64,000 bases of DNA from Atrina japonica (Eukaryota; Mollusca; Bivalvia; Pterioida; Pinnidae): positions 496,001 to 560,000 of the forward strand of contig BROG01000076.1 of NCBI GenBank assembly GCA_030159075.1, written 5' to 3'. The notes beneath the pieces are model-generated. The model made no database searches. It had not been told where the DNA came from and worked only from the letters and a program-made list of their open reading frames with translations. The position numbers were made by a program, and so were the translations under genes. Each line of letters opens with the position of its first letter. The stretch's first letter is position 1. Positions 1 to 9,787 of this stretch are shown here, piece by piece.

Positions 1-9
1 TCCCACCTC

Positions 10-98
10 TTGGTTTCCAGAGGTCCGTGTTTGTCCATTTTGCCGGATTGGTATTTGTTTCCTGGACATCCTAAAGATTTATACTTTGGTTTCTGAGA
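10..98 (+). repeat. Left arm of a long-range inverted repeat (partner at 2691-2782)
   Basis: About 90 bp here recur in reverse complement at 2691-2782. Shared blocks include GGTCCGTGTTTGTCCA and CCTAAAGATTTATACTTTGG. The arms are similar but not identical, and they flank the terminal channel exon at 1317-1633. They may be the ends of one element of about 2.8 kb or two independent insertions. The left arm lies at the window edge, so its outer border cannot be seen. Confidence 0.75.
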
Positions 99-99
99 T

Positions 100-1080
100 G
101 TTTTATGTTTTTAATATCAACTTAAACATTAATTAAAATGTCGGTACAAATGTATCACCTGATAAAAATCATAAACTTATACTTCCTTTATGTATCATGT
201 GATACTAATGTTAAACAACTTATGTATCATGCGAGATAAATATCAAACTGTGAATCATGTGATATTCATAGATAATAAATATCAAAAACATAAAACCAAA
301 GTTATAATGCTCAAGGTAATTTGTTTCTGTCAATAAGACTTCATCAGTTGAGATCCATTTGAATATAGACGAATAATTTTTAAAGGGAAAGTGGTATCAT
401 ACAAGGCCAAAATAATAAACCTAAATGTATAGCCAAATCCGTCTAAGAGTACCCACTGTAAAAAAGACTGTGAATCATGTGATCAAAATATAAAACGTTG
501 TTGATACAGATTCAGTGCTTTATGAAAGTAACACTTATCGTGTGAGACAAATATTTTAAATCATAATTATGTATAAAGTCATCAACCCCGGAAGTCCAAT
601 TTAGTCTCAACCATTTCAAAGAACTGTAAAGTCCACTGTCAGAATTTAGAAGTCTATGACATGGAATAATAAATTGTTCATTCTTTAGAAATGACAGTTG
701 ACCATTCTATTTATTGACTTGGGTGAGTCTAAATGTGGCCACAGGGGTTGGTGAGTTAAGTGATATAAATATAAAACTCACATCATGTATCGTAAGGTAA
801 TAATAAAACTTTTTTATATATCACGTGATACAGGTATAAACTTACCTTTGTCAATAATGCGACATACATAGGGCGTATCCTTACCTCACAACTACATGTA
901 CTTTCAAATCGATGATTTAAAAATTGTCACAAAAGACACGATCCTTTTGAAAGTTTGAGAAGCCTGAGAAGACACTTTGTAGCCTCCAGGCTCCATCAAT
1001 GGCCGATTTATTTTTCCCTAATATGTTACAATGATTAGGGTGATGCTGTCACTGGCACCTGTTTCTGATAATCGCCGGAT
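100..1080. other. Probable intron of the plus-strand channel gene; AT-rich, no exon recognised
   Basis: No reading frame resembling a ligand-gated channel TM1-TM2 exon was found, so the preceding exon is probably left of the window. The stretch holds scattered degenerate copies of a 'gtatcatgtgat' phrase between about 145 and 545 and a foldback element at 577-760. Confidence 0.5.
577..760. repeat. Foldback MITE, long form (TIR like TCAACCCC..GGGGTTG)
   Basis: The ends are inverted: GTCATCAACCCCGGAAGTCC at the left and a complement-like CAGGGGTTGGTGAGTTAA at the right. The inside carries a second pair, 'aagtccactgtcagaatt' against 'gacagttgaccattct'. Related long copies lie at 35019-35248 and 53976-54187, and short forms of the family at 8070-8160, 15450-15540, 45284-45375, 54340-54428 and 63235-63325. 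No coding capacity. Confidence 0.7.
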
Positions 1081-1083
1081 TCC

Positions 1084-1086
<3 letters not shown>

Positions 1087-1143
<57 letters not shown>
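1087..1143. repeat. (CA)n microsatellite
   Basis: About 28 CA units, uninterrupted until a CACG/CAGA change at the right end. Confidence 0.95.
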
Positions 1144-1148
<5 letters not shown>

Positions 1149-1199
1149 GACACGTGATTACCTTCTGAAATGTATCATATTGCCTTTTGCGCATCTTAG

Positions 1200-1201
<2 letters not shown>

Positions 1202-1253
<52 letters not shown>

Positions 1254-1270
1254 TATATTTATATATATAA
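1202..1270. repeat. (TA)n microsatellite just upstream of a splice acceptor
   Basis: About 29 TA units followed by imperfect TA/TTTA. It ends roughly 45 bp before the acceptor of the exon at 1317, so its length probably varies close to the branch-point region. Confidence 0.95.
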
Positions 1271-1316
1271 TTGATTCAGCACAAATATGAGATATTTTTC
1301 ATTTCTCTTTTTTCAG

Positions 1317-1633
1317 TAAAATATTTCATGTTACTAATTGCTGGCAGTGTCGTGTCAATCATAAATTCATCGCTGGAGTCTAGGATAGATAGACATTGGT
1401 CAAACGTTACTATAGATAGCAATAAAGTTCAACCAGAATCTGAATCCAAGGACATAAACGGCACGCTTGAAGGAAAAGATGACAAAAAAATTACTCCTAG
1501 CAAATGGAAAGATCCGATGGTCTGGAAAAAAAACATATCAAGAGTTTCATTTGTAGTGGCTCTGGTTCTGATTATTGCTGCTCATTGTATTCTGATTTCA
1601 GCGTTCACATACTCGAAAAATTGCCAACATTGA
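1317..1633 (+). CDS. Putative terminal exon of a Cys-loop ligand-gated ion channel subunit (partial gene)
   Basis: A pyrimidine-rich acceptor (ctcttttttcag) at 1307-1316 opens a frame that runs to TGA at 1631-1633. One base must come from the previous exon, giving VKYFM or similar at the start. The translation has a hydrophobic N-terminal stretch (KYFMLLIAGSVVSII), then about 60 hydrophilic residues rich in K, D, E and S, then a tryptophan-led hydrophobic helix (NISRVSFVVALVLIIAAHC) close to the stop. That order fits end of TM3, a short intracellular loop, TM4 and a short extracellular tail, as in nicotinic-type and related pentameric channels. If so, the protein sits in the plasma membrane. 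No signature motif (Cys-loop, TM2) is visible because the earlier exons are outside, so another multi-pass membrane protein is possible. Confidence 0.5.
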
Positions 1634-1898
1634 CGGAGCCATGACAGTTGTGATCGCTCTGCAGGGGAATCTTACTTCTCCATTGGAACCTGATCCCATC
1701 ATCGGATTTTCAAGACATCCGTTTTTGTCCAATGTTAATCATAGATTTAAATTTTCCGGAGGTCCATTTTGTAATATTGTCCAAATGTGTACATTATCTC
1801 TTGAACTACCTGACTGCTATTGATTTGCTATATGATACTGGGCATCTGTATACTGCCCCTTGCGCCTTCTGACGGTTCTTAATATGGTATCTATTTTT

Positions 1899-1900
<2 letters not shown>

Positions 1901-1971
<71 letters not shown>
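1901..1971. repeat. (TA)n microsatellite
   Basis: About 35 uninterrupted TA units. The repeating Tyr-Ile run in the overlapping reading frame is only this microsatellite. Confidence 0.95.
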
Positions 1972-1975
<4 letters not shown>

Positions 1976-2576
1976 TTCTTTTCGTTATATAAATACCGTT
2001 TTTTCTGATGATAATTTGAATTATCTCCCTTCACTATTTACCTGTAAGATAGAATTTCCACGTGAAATACAAGATTTTTAGCGTAATGTGTGTTATCAAG
2101 GTATCTGAGCGGTTTTTTTCTCATTGCCAGCTCGTTATCGGAAGGAAAAGGATATAGGAATTTTAGATAGATCATATTTTCCCACCCTCCCTCCCTACAA
2201 TATCTTATTTATCTACACTTAAATAACACACGACTATATATGTATATGTATAATGTAGAATATATTTCATGTAAAATCCCCAGGTCTAGATGAGGTTCGA
2301 TCATCCATAGTCCTGAGATAATGGTCTGCACTGCCATCGGACACAGGTTTCCAATGATTAAAATTTAATTGGTTTTTTCCTGGGCGGCTAACATTGTCAA
2401 TGAAGGAGATTTAGGGGTAAAAATTATGTTATGACATAGTAGTTGTGTGTATTGTTTTTTGATGATGTGTTTAATACGATTGGAAAATATAACGAGCTAC
2501 ACATCCTATATTTGTGTTTTTGTTATTTTATGATTAGAAAAGATAATATTTATTTTCGGACTTAAGGGAGAAAATA

Positions 2577-2582
<6 letters not shown>

Positions 2583-2642
<60 letters not shown>
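2583..2642. repeat. (TA)n microsatellite
   Basis: About 29 TA units, lying about 50 bp before the right arm of the long inverted repeat. Confidence 0.95.
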
Positions 2643-2690
2643 TTTCTCTAGTACCTCTTGGATTGTTTATGTATTGGTTAAATTATAAAA

Positions 2691-2782
2691 AATCTCAGAT
2701 ACCAAAGTATAAATCTTTAGGATGTCCAGGATATAGATACAAATCTGGTAATAATGGACAAACACGGACCTCTTGAAACCTA
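2691..2782 (-). repeat. Right arm of the long-range inverted repeat
   Basis: Reverse complement of 10-98 with scattered mismatches and small indels. Shared blocks are CTTTAGGATGTCCAGGA and TGGACAAACACGGACCTCT. Confidence 0.75.
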
Positions 2783-3068
2783 TCAAGATTACGCGCGTTC
2801 CAATATGTTGAGTCCTAGTAGGTTAAAGCTTCTGTTATTGTACACTAGTTTTATTAGAGTTGACCATTTGATTCTGAGTGGGAAGTGGCAGATCTAGAAA
2901 TTTTTGAAAGGGGGAGTTAAAGGGGTAACAAAAGTACATTATGATATTCAAAAGTGTTATAGAATACAAATGCACATTTGATTATGATAAGGCAAGATTG
3001 TGATAAGAAACCCTTAGGACGGTAACAAGCTATCTCGTTTCAATAATTTAGAAGCCTTAACTGGTATT

Positions 3069-3320
3069 TGAGGGGTCTCCGTTGCGGAGTTGTAGAGCAT
3101 TGTGCTTTGAACCTTGAAGTCTCTCACTTCTAGTCAGCACAGTTTCGAGCCCTGCTGGAACTTAAGCTGATTTTTGTGAGAAAGTTTGCCAGTTTACTTG
3201 CAGAAGGCTGGTGTTCTCTGCCTGAGTACATTGTTACCGGGTTCTCTCCTCCACCAATAAAAACTGGCCACCACCATATAACTGAAAATTTTTCAGTGTG
3301 ACGTAAAACACTTCAAAATT
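3069..3320 (+). repeat. tRNA-derived SINE, family S1
   Basis: The tRNA-like head starts near 'gggtctccgttgcggagttg' and carries a B-box-like 'gtttcgagccctgc'. The conserved body follows: 'gaaagtttgccagtttactt', 'gggttctctcctccacca', 'ccaccatataactgaaa'. Other S1 copies are at 39601-39850 (+), 16505-16700 (-), 28625-28835 (-), and a partial copy at 4441-4500 (-). Confidence 0.75.
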
Positions 3321-3877
3321 CAAATTCTGGTATTTGATCAGATCCAGACACACAAATGCATGGAAACATTCATTCATTTTATTAAGAATTCAACCAAACT
3401 TTGTAGTTCTCAATTATGTATGTAAATGTCTTTATATATCAGAATCTAATAGAAAATGGCGAGCGTACTGAGCCAAATAAATTTAAAAATTAAATATTGC
3501 GAGCAAAGCGAGTCAAAATGTTTTAAACATGAAATAACTTTCACCACAACTTTGGCACCAGTTAAGGTCAGATTATTTATTTCCTTGCTAGTAGTGGACA
3601 AATTATTTATTTTTTAAAGGCCAGAATATTTATTTCCAAAATCTGTCAGCCCCCACCCCCGTCAGAATTAAATTAAATCACCTTAGGTGAACGTTTGCGA
3701 TCTCACAAAAAAAAAACCCGAAAAACAAATTTGTGACTGGAACTTGGAACTGGAAATTCGCCGATATGTATTTAGGACATTAAGCTTGAAGTATAGTTGT
3801 CATCTTTATGGTACTCCAAGGCTCGCATTATTTCATTAATTCAAACATTTTCTCCCATCCTCTATTTACGATTATCG

Positions 3878-4087
3878 TCAGGAAATTTTGAAATCGCACA
3901 ATCTAACACAGGGATGAATATAGCACGTATTATATACACGTACGTCCCTACCATACATTGATTTCATTTTCTCAACTGGGTAGATTTTAACTCGCACACT
4001 GCAGGTCCTCCACAATCCCTTTCTACACTGCAACCTCTTGTCTTCACTACATATATTCCATTTACCAACATTCTCAGCACCACCCAT
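3878..4087 (-). other. Doubtful minus-strand open frame with a GLWRTC motif
   Basis: An open frame of 69 codons contains W-N-I-C, an LQCRKGLWRTCS segment and further Cys. GLW followed two residues later by Cys is the signature of claudin/PMP22/calcium-channel gamma proteins. There is no convincing splice acceptor before the ATG at 4087, the second Cys is not at the usual spacing, and no transmembrane helix follows. It may be a chance frame, a pseudogene fragment or one small exon. A possible donor (GTACGT) lies near 3940-3945. Confidence 0.15.
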
Positions 4088-4129
4088 TGTAAATACACTT
4101 TCCCCCCTTACTTATAAGTATATATACCG

Positions 4130-4412
4130 TATCAGTAAACGAATATGCTATTTATAGGAACCCCCTTTTAGTACTTAGATTGATATACATAAACAAAACA
4201 AGAGATATACACAAGCATAAAAATTCTTAGATTTATTTATTTTGTGAAAATTGCTGGAGAAACCCAGGTTTGAAACTTTTTCACTTGCAATTGATTAACT
4301 CAACCTCACAATTTGTATATGAATACCACATTGGACCTGACCTTATTTTCACAGGAGATATAGGAAGATATTTTTATATTTCTTTTGTAACCACAGCTTA
4401 AGCCCCTTTAAC
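4130..4412. repeat. Interspersed repeat, family R1
   Basis: Shares many phrases with 41445-41845, such as 'cataaaaattctt', 'ttttgtgaaaattgct' and 'cacttgcaatt', and ends in 'cacagcttaagcccc' against 'cacagctaatgcccc'. Short non-coding element with GGGGC-like ends. Confidence 0.6.
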
Positions 4413-4440
4413 TTCTTCTGTTTCACGCTACAAACAATTT

Positions 4441-4830
4441 TTCAGTTATATGGTGGCGACCAGTTTTTAATGGTGTACGAGAGGATCTTGTTACAAAGTA
4501 TCCAGGAAGAGGCCATCGTTCTTCCGCAAGTAGGCTTGCCACCTTTCCAACAGAATCAGCTGAGGTAAACTTGAATCAAGTACCCAGGAAGAGGCCATCG
4601 TTCTTCCGCAAGTAGGCTTGCCACCTTTCCAACAGTATCAGCTGAGGTAAACTTGAATCAAGTACCCAGGAAGAGGCCATCGTTCTTCCGCAAGTAGGCT
4701 TGCCACCTTTCCAACAGAATCAGCTGAGGTTAACTTGAATCAAGTACCCAGGAAGAGGCCATCGTTCTTCCGCAAGTAGGCTTGCCACTTTTCCAACAGA
4801 ATCAGTTGAGGTAAACTTGAATCAAACCCA
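4441..4830 (-). repeat. SINE S1 fragment expanded into an 82-bp tandem array (4 copies)
   Basis: The left end is the reverse complement of the S1 tail ('atatggtggcgaccagttt'). A block beginning 'ccaggaagaggccatcg' then repeats at 4502, 4584, 4666 and 4748, an 82-bp period with very few differences. The array therefore formed recently inside a SINE. Confidence 0.85.
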
Positions 4831-4839
4831 TGCTGTCTA

Positions 4840-5783
4840 GATGAGAGATTTCATACTTTAAAGTGCACTGTTCTCACCATTCGGTGTAATCAATGTTGTA
4901 TAAATGTTCACCTCAATCTTATTTAATGTGAATATTGAATAAGATATGGTTAGAAAAAAAACAAAGGCAGATATAAGGTAACAAAATGAAGGTTTTATTA
5001 TGCAAATTAAAACCACTTGCTTAAGATACAAAACCAACACCTATTGTTGAGTATAAACAGCCCTTTCATTGACTAGAGTTAGTGGTTTTACACGGACATA
5101 AAAATTATAAATAGTAAAAATCGTAAATATTACATCCGATTACCAGAGACCAGACATCACATGATATAAATACTTTTCCATCTACATAAATATAGATATT
5201 GGCTAAATAAACAAAATACAGGTAGAAGAAAATCTTAATAAAATATCGGTATCACATTCTGTTTCACATGTTCATTACAAGAAAATACACAAGGTAACAA
5301 CATATTATTCTGTAATATATTTACATATAGAATCTACCCCCACTTTGTTACAAAACATGAGTACATGAAAATATCTAGATTTTTAAAATAACCTATAACC
5401 CTACAGAGCAAAATAGACTGGTCTTGAACAATAGAATAAAGCATGAAATTTAAGAATGAAAGGAGAATCGATCAACATGATCTAATACATACAGGATATG
5501 AAAATGAAAATTTTCAAAACATACACACCCAATACTTTTCCGTATATAAAGGAAAATATGTAGATGAAATATCTCTGCAATTATCAAAACATGAAATTTA
5601 CATCCGGCATCATTCTCTGTTAAATTGTCTGTTATCATACATATAAGTATATTTCAAATACATTATCCTGGGGAAAGAATCATGATATGCATTTTTTTCC
5701 AAAGACTGTAAAAATACTTTTCCTTTTTAAAATATGTATCAATGTAGAGAGGAACTGTGATAAGTTCATAAACCACTGGTAAA
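4840..5783. other. AT-rich intergenic sequence
   Basis: Open frames here are short, low in complexity and lack recognisable motifs. I see no gene. It may be 3' UTR or spacer downstream of the minus-strand calcium channel gene. Confidence 0.5.
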
Positions 5784-7388
5784 ATACATCTCTAAAGAGT
5801 CTAAATAAATGTACATCTTTAAAGAGTCTAAATAAATGTACATCTTTAAGGAGTCTAAATGAATGTACATCTTTAAGGAGTCTAAATGAATGTACATCTT
5901 TAAAGAGTCTAAATGAATGTACATCTTTAAAGAGTCTAAATGAATGTACATCTTTAAGGAGTCTAAATGAATGTACATCTTTAAGGAGTCTAAATGAATG
6001 TACATCTTTAAGGAGTCTAAATGAATGTACATCTTTACAGAGTCTAAATGAATGTACATCTTTACAGAGTCTAAATGAATGTACATCTTTACAGAGTCTA
6101 AATGAATGTACATCTTTACAGAGTCTAAATGAATGTACATCTTTAAGGAGTCTAAATGAATGTACATCTTTACAGAGTCTAAATGAATGTACATCTTTAA
6201 GGAGTCTAAATGAATGTATATATTTACAGAGTCTAAATGAATGTACATCTTTAAGGAGTCTAAATGAATGTACATCTTTAAGGAGTCTAAATGAATGTCT
6301 TTACAGAGTCTAAATGAATGTACTTTAAGGAGTCTAAATGAATGTATATCTTTAAGGAGTCTAAATGAATGTACATCTTTAAGGAGTCTAAATGAATGTA
6401 CATCTTTACAGAGTCTAAATGAATGTACATCTTTAAAGAGTCTAAATGAATGTACATCTTTAAGGAGTCTAAATGAATGTACATCTTTACAGAGTCTAAA
6501 TGAATGTACATCTTTAAGGAGTCTAAATGAATGTACATCTTTAAGGAGTACATCTTTACAGAGTCTAAATGAATGTACATCTTTAAGGAGTCTAAATGAA
6601 TGTACATCTTTACAGAGTCTAAATGAATGTACATCTTTAAGGAGTCTAAATGAATGTATATATTTACAGAGTCTAAATGAATGTACATCTTTAAGGAGTC
6701 TAAATGAATGTACATCTTTAAGGAGTCTAAATGAATGTACATCTTTACAGAGTCTAAATGAATGTACATCTTTAAGGAGTCTAAATGAATGTATATCTTT
6801 AAGGAGTCTAAATGAATGTACATCTTTAAGGAGTCTAAATGAATGTACATTTTTACAGAGTCTAAATGAATGTACATCTTTAAGGAGTCTAAATGAATGT
6901 ACATCTTTACAGAGTCTAAATGAATGTACATCTTTAAAGAGTCTAAATTGTAATGGAGTCTAAATGAATGTACATCTTTAAAGAGTCTAAATGAATGTAC
7001 ATCTTTACAGAGTCTAAATGAATGTACATCTTTAAGGAGTCTAAATGAATGTACATCTTTAAAGAGTCTAAATGAATGTACATCTTTACAGAGTCTAAAT
7101 GAATGTACATCTTTAAGGAGTCTAAATGAGTTTAAAGAGTCTAAATGAATGTACATCTTTAAAGAGTCTAAATGAATGTACATCTTTACAGAGTCTAAAT
7201 GAATGTACATCTTTAAGGAGTCTAAATGAGTTTAAAGAGTCTAAATGAATGTACATCTTTAAGGAGTCTAAATGAATGTACATCTTTAAGGAGTCTAAAT
7301 GAATGTACATCTTTAAGGAGTCTAAATGAATGTACATCTTTAAGGAGTCTAAATGAATGTACATCTTTAAAGAGTCTAAATGAATGTC
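5784..7388. repeat. 27-bp minisatellite, about 59 units
   Basis: The unit reads 'tctaaatgaatgtacatc' followed by 'tttaaggag', with variants tttaaagag and tttacagag. Because 27 is a multiple of three, both strands stay open for long stretches (nonapeptides MYIHLDSLK on minus, SLNECTSLR on plus). Slips occur near 6297, 6549, 6950, 7130 and 7222. Larger duplications are visible: rare TGTATATATTTA variants near 6216 and 6655, and 'aaatgagtttaaagag' near 7127 and 7226. It lies 2.3 to 3.9 kb past the calcium channel stop codon. Confidence 0.97.
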
Positions 7389-7479
7389 TGTATTAGAAGT
7401 GCATACATTATTACTGTACAGAAAATAAAGCAAAGGTTACAAAATATAAACTATTTAAACAATTGAAAAGGAAAGAGAG

Positions 7480-7512
7480 TTAGATAGATAGATAGATAGA
7501 TAGATAGATATA
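7480..7512. repeat. (GATA)n microsatellite
   Basis: About seven to eight TAGA units followed by tacgtgtgtgtttgtg. Confidence 0.9.
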
Positions 7513-7721
7513 CGTGTGTGTTTGTGCGCATGACATGTTCGTATAAAGTATGTGATTGTAATTGTTTCTATTTGCAAATCTGTAAAAATGTCAAAATCAA
7601 TATTAAACACCAAATAAAGACAAAAAATAAAGGTTAAAGTGCAAAAGAGAAAAAGAAAATGTTATGTAGAGGTGAAATAGATAGATTGCACAGAGGCTTG
7701 ACTCACAGTAACCTTAGCTTG

Positions 7722-7905
7722 TACAGTAGAATCTGACTTTAAAGACCACTGTCGTATAAGACCATCGGTCAATTGACAGCACATTTTGAAAACCATTCAG
7801 TTCAATATCTCTGTAAATAAAACCTCTTCTGTGAGACCACCTGTCTTGAGAGACCACATTTCAGTGGCAGAAAGGGTGGGCTCTCAGGACAGACTCCACT
7901 GTATA
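7722..7905. repeat. MITE family M1 ('gagaccac' element)
   Basis: Ends 'tacagtagaatctgac' and 'ggacagactccactgta' are inverted. The inside has 'cctcttctgtgagaccacct' and 'accacatttcagtggcag'. The family recurs at 9850-10045, 14640-15120, 17062-17538, 23690-24075 and 58730-59080. Non-coding. Confidence 0.75.
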
Positions 7906-8069
7906 GAACATTTCTGCAGACAAAAGTAAAGCAGAATTTGAGCATACAAGATTTCTGAATATTACACTTACTTTGATAAATAGTACAGAACAAAAAGGAA
8001 CTACAACCTAAGAGTATATTGTAGATTACATGCCAATATCAAACTATAAAATCATAAAAATCATCTTTA

Positions 8070-8160
8070 ACTCATTCACTCCCCTGAAGACATGTTTGGA
8101 CTAACCTAAATCACTGATTTACAGAAGAGTTCATTATTTTTCAGGGACTGATGAGTTAAA
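8070..8160. repeat. Short foldback MITE
   Basis: Inverted ends 'ttaactcattcactcccc' and 'gggactgatgagttaaa' flank a loop with 'aaatcactgatttacag'. Same family as 15450-15540, 54340-54428 and 63235-63325. Confidence 0.75.
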
Positions 8161-9690
8161 ATAAATTCTGTTCTGGAGAAATCTCACAACAGACAGTTAA
8201 CATGCATAGAAAAACCACACAAGTATACACGTGAGCAAACAGAGAGACGGAGAACATGTCCGAGTCAAAACTATGCTAATTATAAATATGCAAGCTTTCA
8301 AATTCATAAATTCCGTGATGAAATATAGTGAAATGTATAAAAGACTTTGGAATGAATTAGGAAAAATGGCAACACATCAAATATGAATTCAAGTATAGAT
8401 TTTTAACACATTTACCACAAGTGCTTTACTTCACCATGATGAAATGGGCAGGGCTCTAGTGGTAAGCCACGAAACACAACACGATTGTAAATGATGGTTC
8501 TATACACAGAGGTAAAACATATATACATGGTGTTAACTACAAAATTAGAAACCTAGTCTCTGAAAACCACTAAAAAGTATTTCAGAGTATGTAAAATGAT
8601 AAATATGGTTTAAAATTTTATGTACAACAAAATCATTATTGAGAATTTTATATATTGGTTGTATGTATTAGTCATGATTATCGATAACACTGCATAACAA
8701 GAAACAGCTAAAGACTGACAGACATTCTCAGTTCATAGTCCGATATTTGCTCCACATCTGACCAAAAATGAAAATATCTTATATATCAGATCTCTGTTAT
8801 ATTTGTCCTAGAATAAAAATAAACTACAGTTTGGGAAAAGCATTTTTTCGAGGTATGTATATAAACAAAAAACCCACTGCACATTCCTGTAATTACATTG
8901 GTGTTCTATATCGACTTAAATAACGCATGACTAATTTCAACTAGTTTCATGATAAATGCGATACTGATGATAAACGACAGAAAACTTTCACAAACTATCA
9001 TCCCTAAAGAATATGTTGGACTAGGCAATGCCATTGATATGTAGGAGAGTTCACTTTTTTTTCATGGATATACAATTTATGAAAACGTTTGTTTGTGGAA
9101 AATTAAAGATCATCTGCAATCAGGTACTTGTAATACAGATAAACTTTAAGGGAGAAAAGTGAACTTAAAGTATAGAGTCACATGCTAGCGTCAACGACAC
9201 ACACTTATTTGGCTTAGTGGATTCCGATGTGAAAGCTATCAACACAACAGACAGAACTTAATCTAAAATGCTATCCATTACACACCAATTAATATGCATA
9301 AATATCGCATAAAACAACCAATTCTATATAAACAACTCTTTCATCATTATTCATTTCACATCATGTATTTGACGGAGATCTTTGGTAGTATAGTAAAGGA
9401 ATGATTTCATATGGACAAACAAGAACAACAAAAAATCTCAGTTTCCCTCGACTCTGATAGATAAACCTTATGAAATGTTCCACATCCACCCCAAAAGCTG
9501 AATAAGTTGGTAACAAATGCTTTGGTAAATATATATACATGTATATTTTAACACTGGGATTCTTTAACACATTCTCAGATTGACATTTTGGTACACCCTA
9601 GCTACTCGAGGCAGAAAGTTTGTTTCTAGCATATACTGTAGTGTTTTCTGTTTCAGTATGTGTGCATTGTTGGTTTCTGGCAATACAATT

Positions 9691-9787
9691 CTATATGTCC
9701 TTTGTACCACAGAAGGCATCGTAGGTTTCCAAACCAGCATCTACACAGCGTCCATTATAAACTGGAAACCACCTCAGTTGATATCTA
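9691..9787 (-). CDS. CACNA2D1/2: CACNA2D visible exon 24: terminal coding exon
   Basis: Phase 2, acceptor ttttttaactgttag, ending at TAG (9691-9693). Reads RYQLRWFPVYNGRCVDAGLE then TYDAFCGTKDI. It parallels [20 protein letters not shown] then CGG. No C-terminal hydrophobic helix or GPI signal precedes the stop. A GTACAA donor at 9702-9707 could instead splice to an unseen tail exon after FC. Two in-frame acceptors further upstream (ends 9803 and 9809) would serve if exon 23 is skipped. Confidence 0.85.

Larger units (their letters stand above)
7389..9690. other. Region downstream of the CACNA2D stop: possible 3' UTR and spacer
   Basis: The minus-strand transcript must end somewhere at or below 9690. 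I could not identify its polyadenylation site by eye. The stretch includes a GATA tract, a short foldback element and a copy of the 'gagaccac' MITE. No protein-coding motif was recognised. Confidence 0.45.

Noticed and set aside
1860..2081. Poly Tyr-Ile peptide frame
   Set aside because: Translation of a (TA)n microsatellite.
6287..7210. 307-residue open frame on minus (and 222-residue frame on plus) in the 27-bp array
   Set aside because: The period is a multiple of three and the unit lacks stops in those frames, so long frames appear on both strands by necessity. There is no start context, conserved flank or non-repeat part.
5784..7388. CRISPR-like direct repeats
   Set aside because: Repeats are contiguous with no unique spacers, and the genome is eukaryotic.
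8600..8720. Hydrophobic minus-strand frame as the missing alpha-2/delta tail exon
   Set aside because: An acceptor and phase could be fitted, but the residues are generic AT-rich translation without a plausible GPI attachment site.
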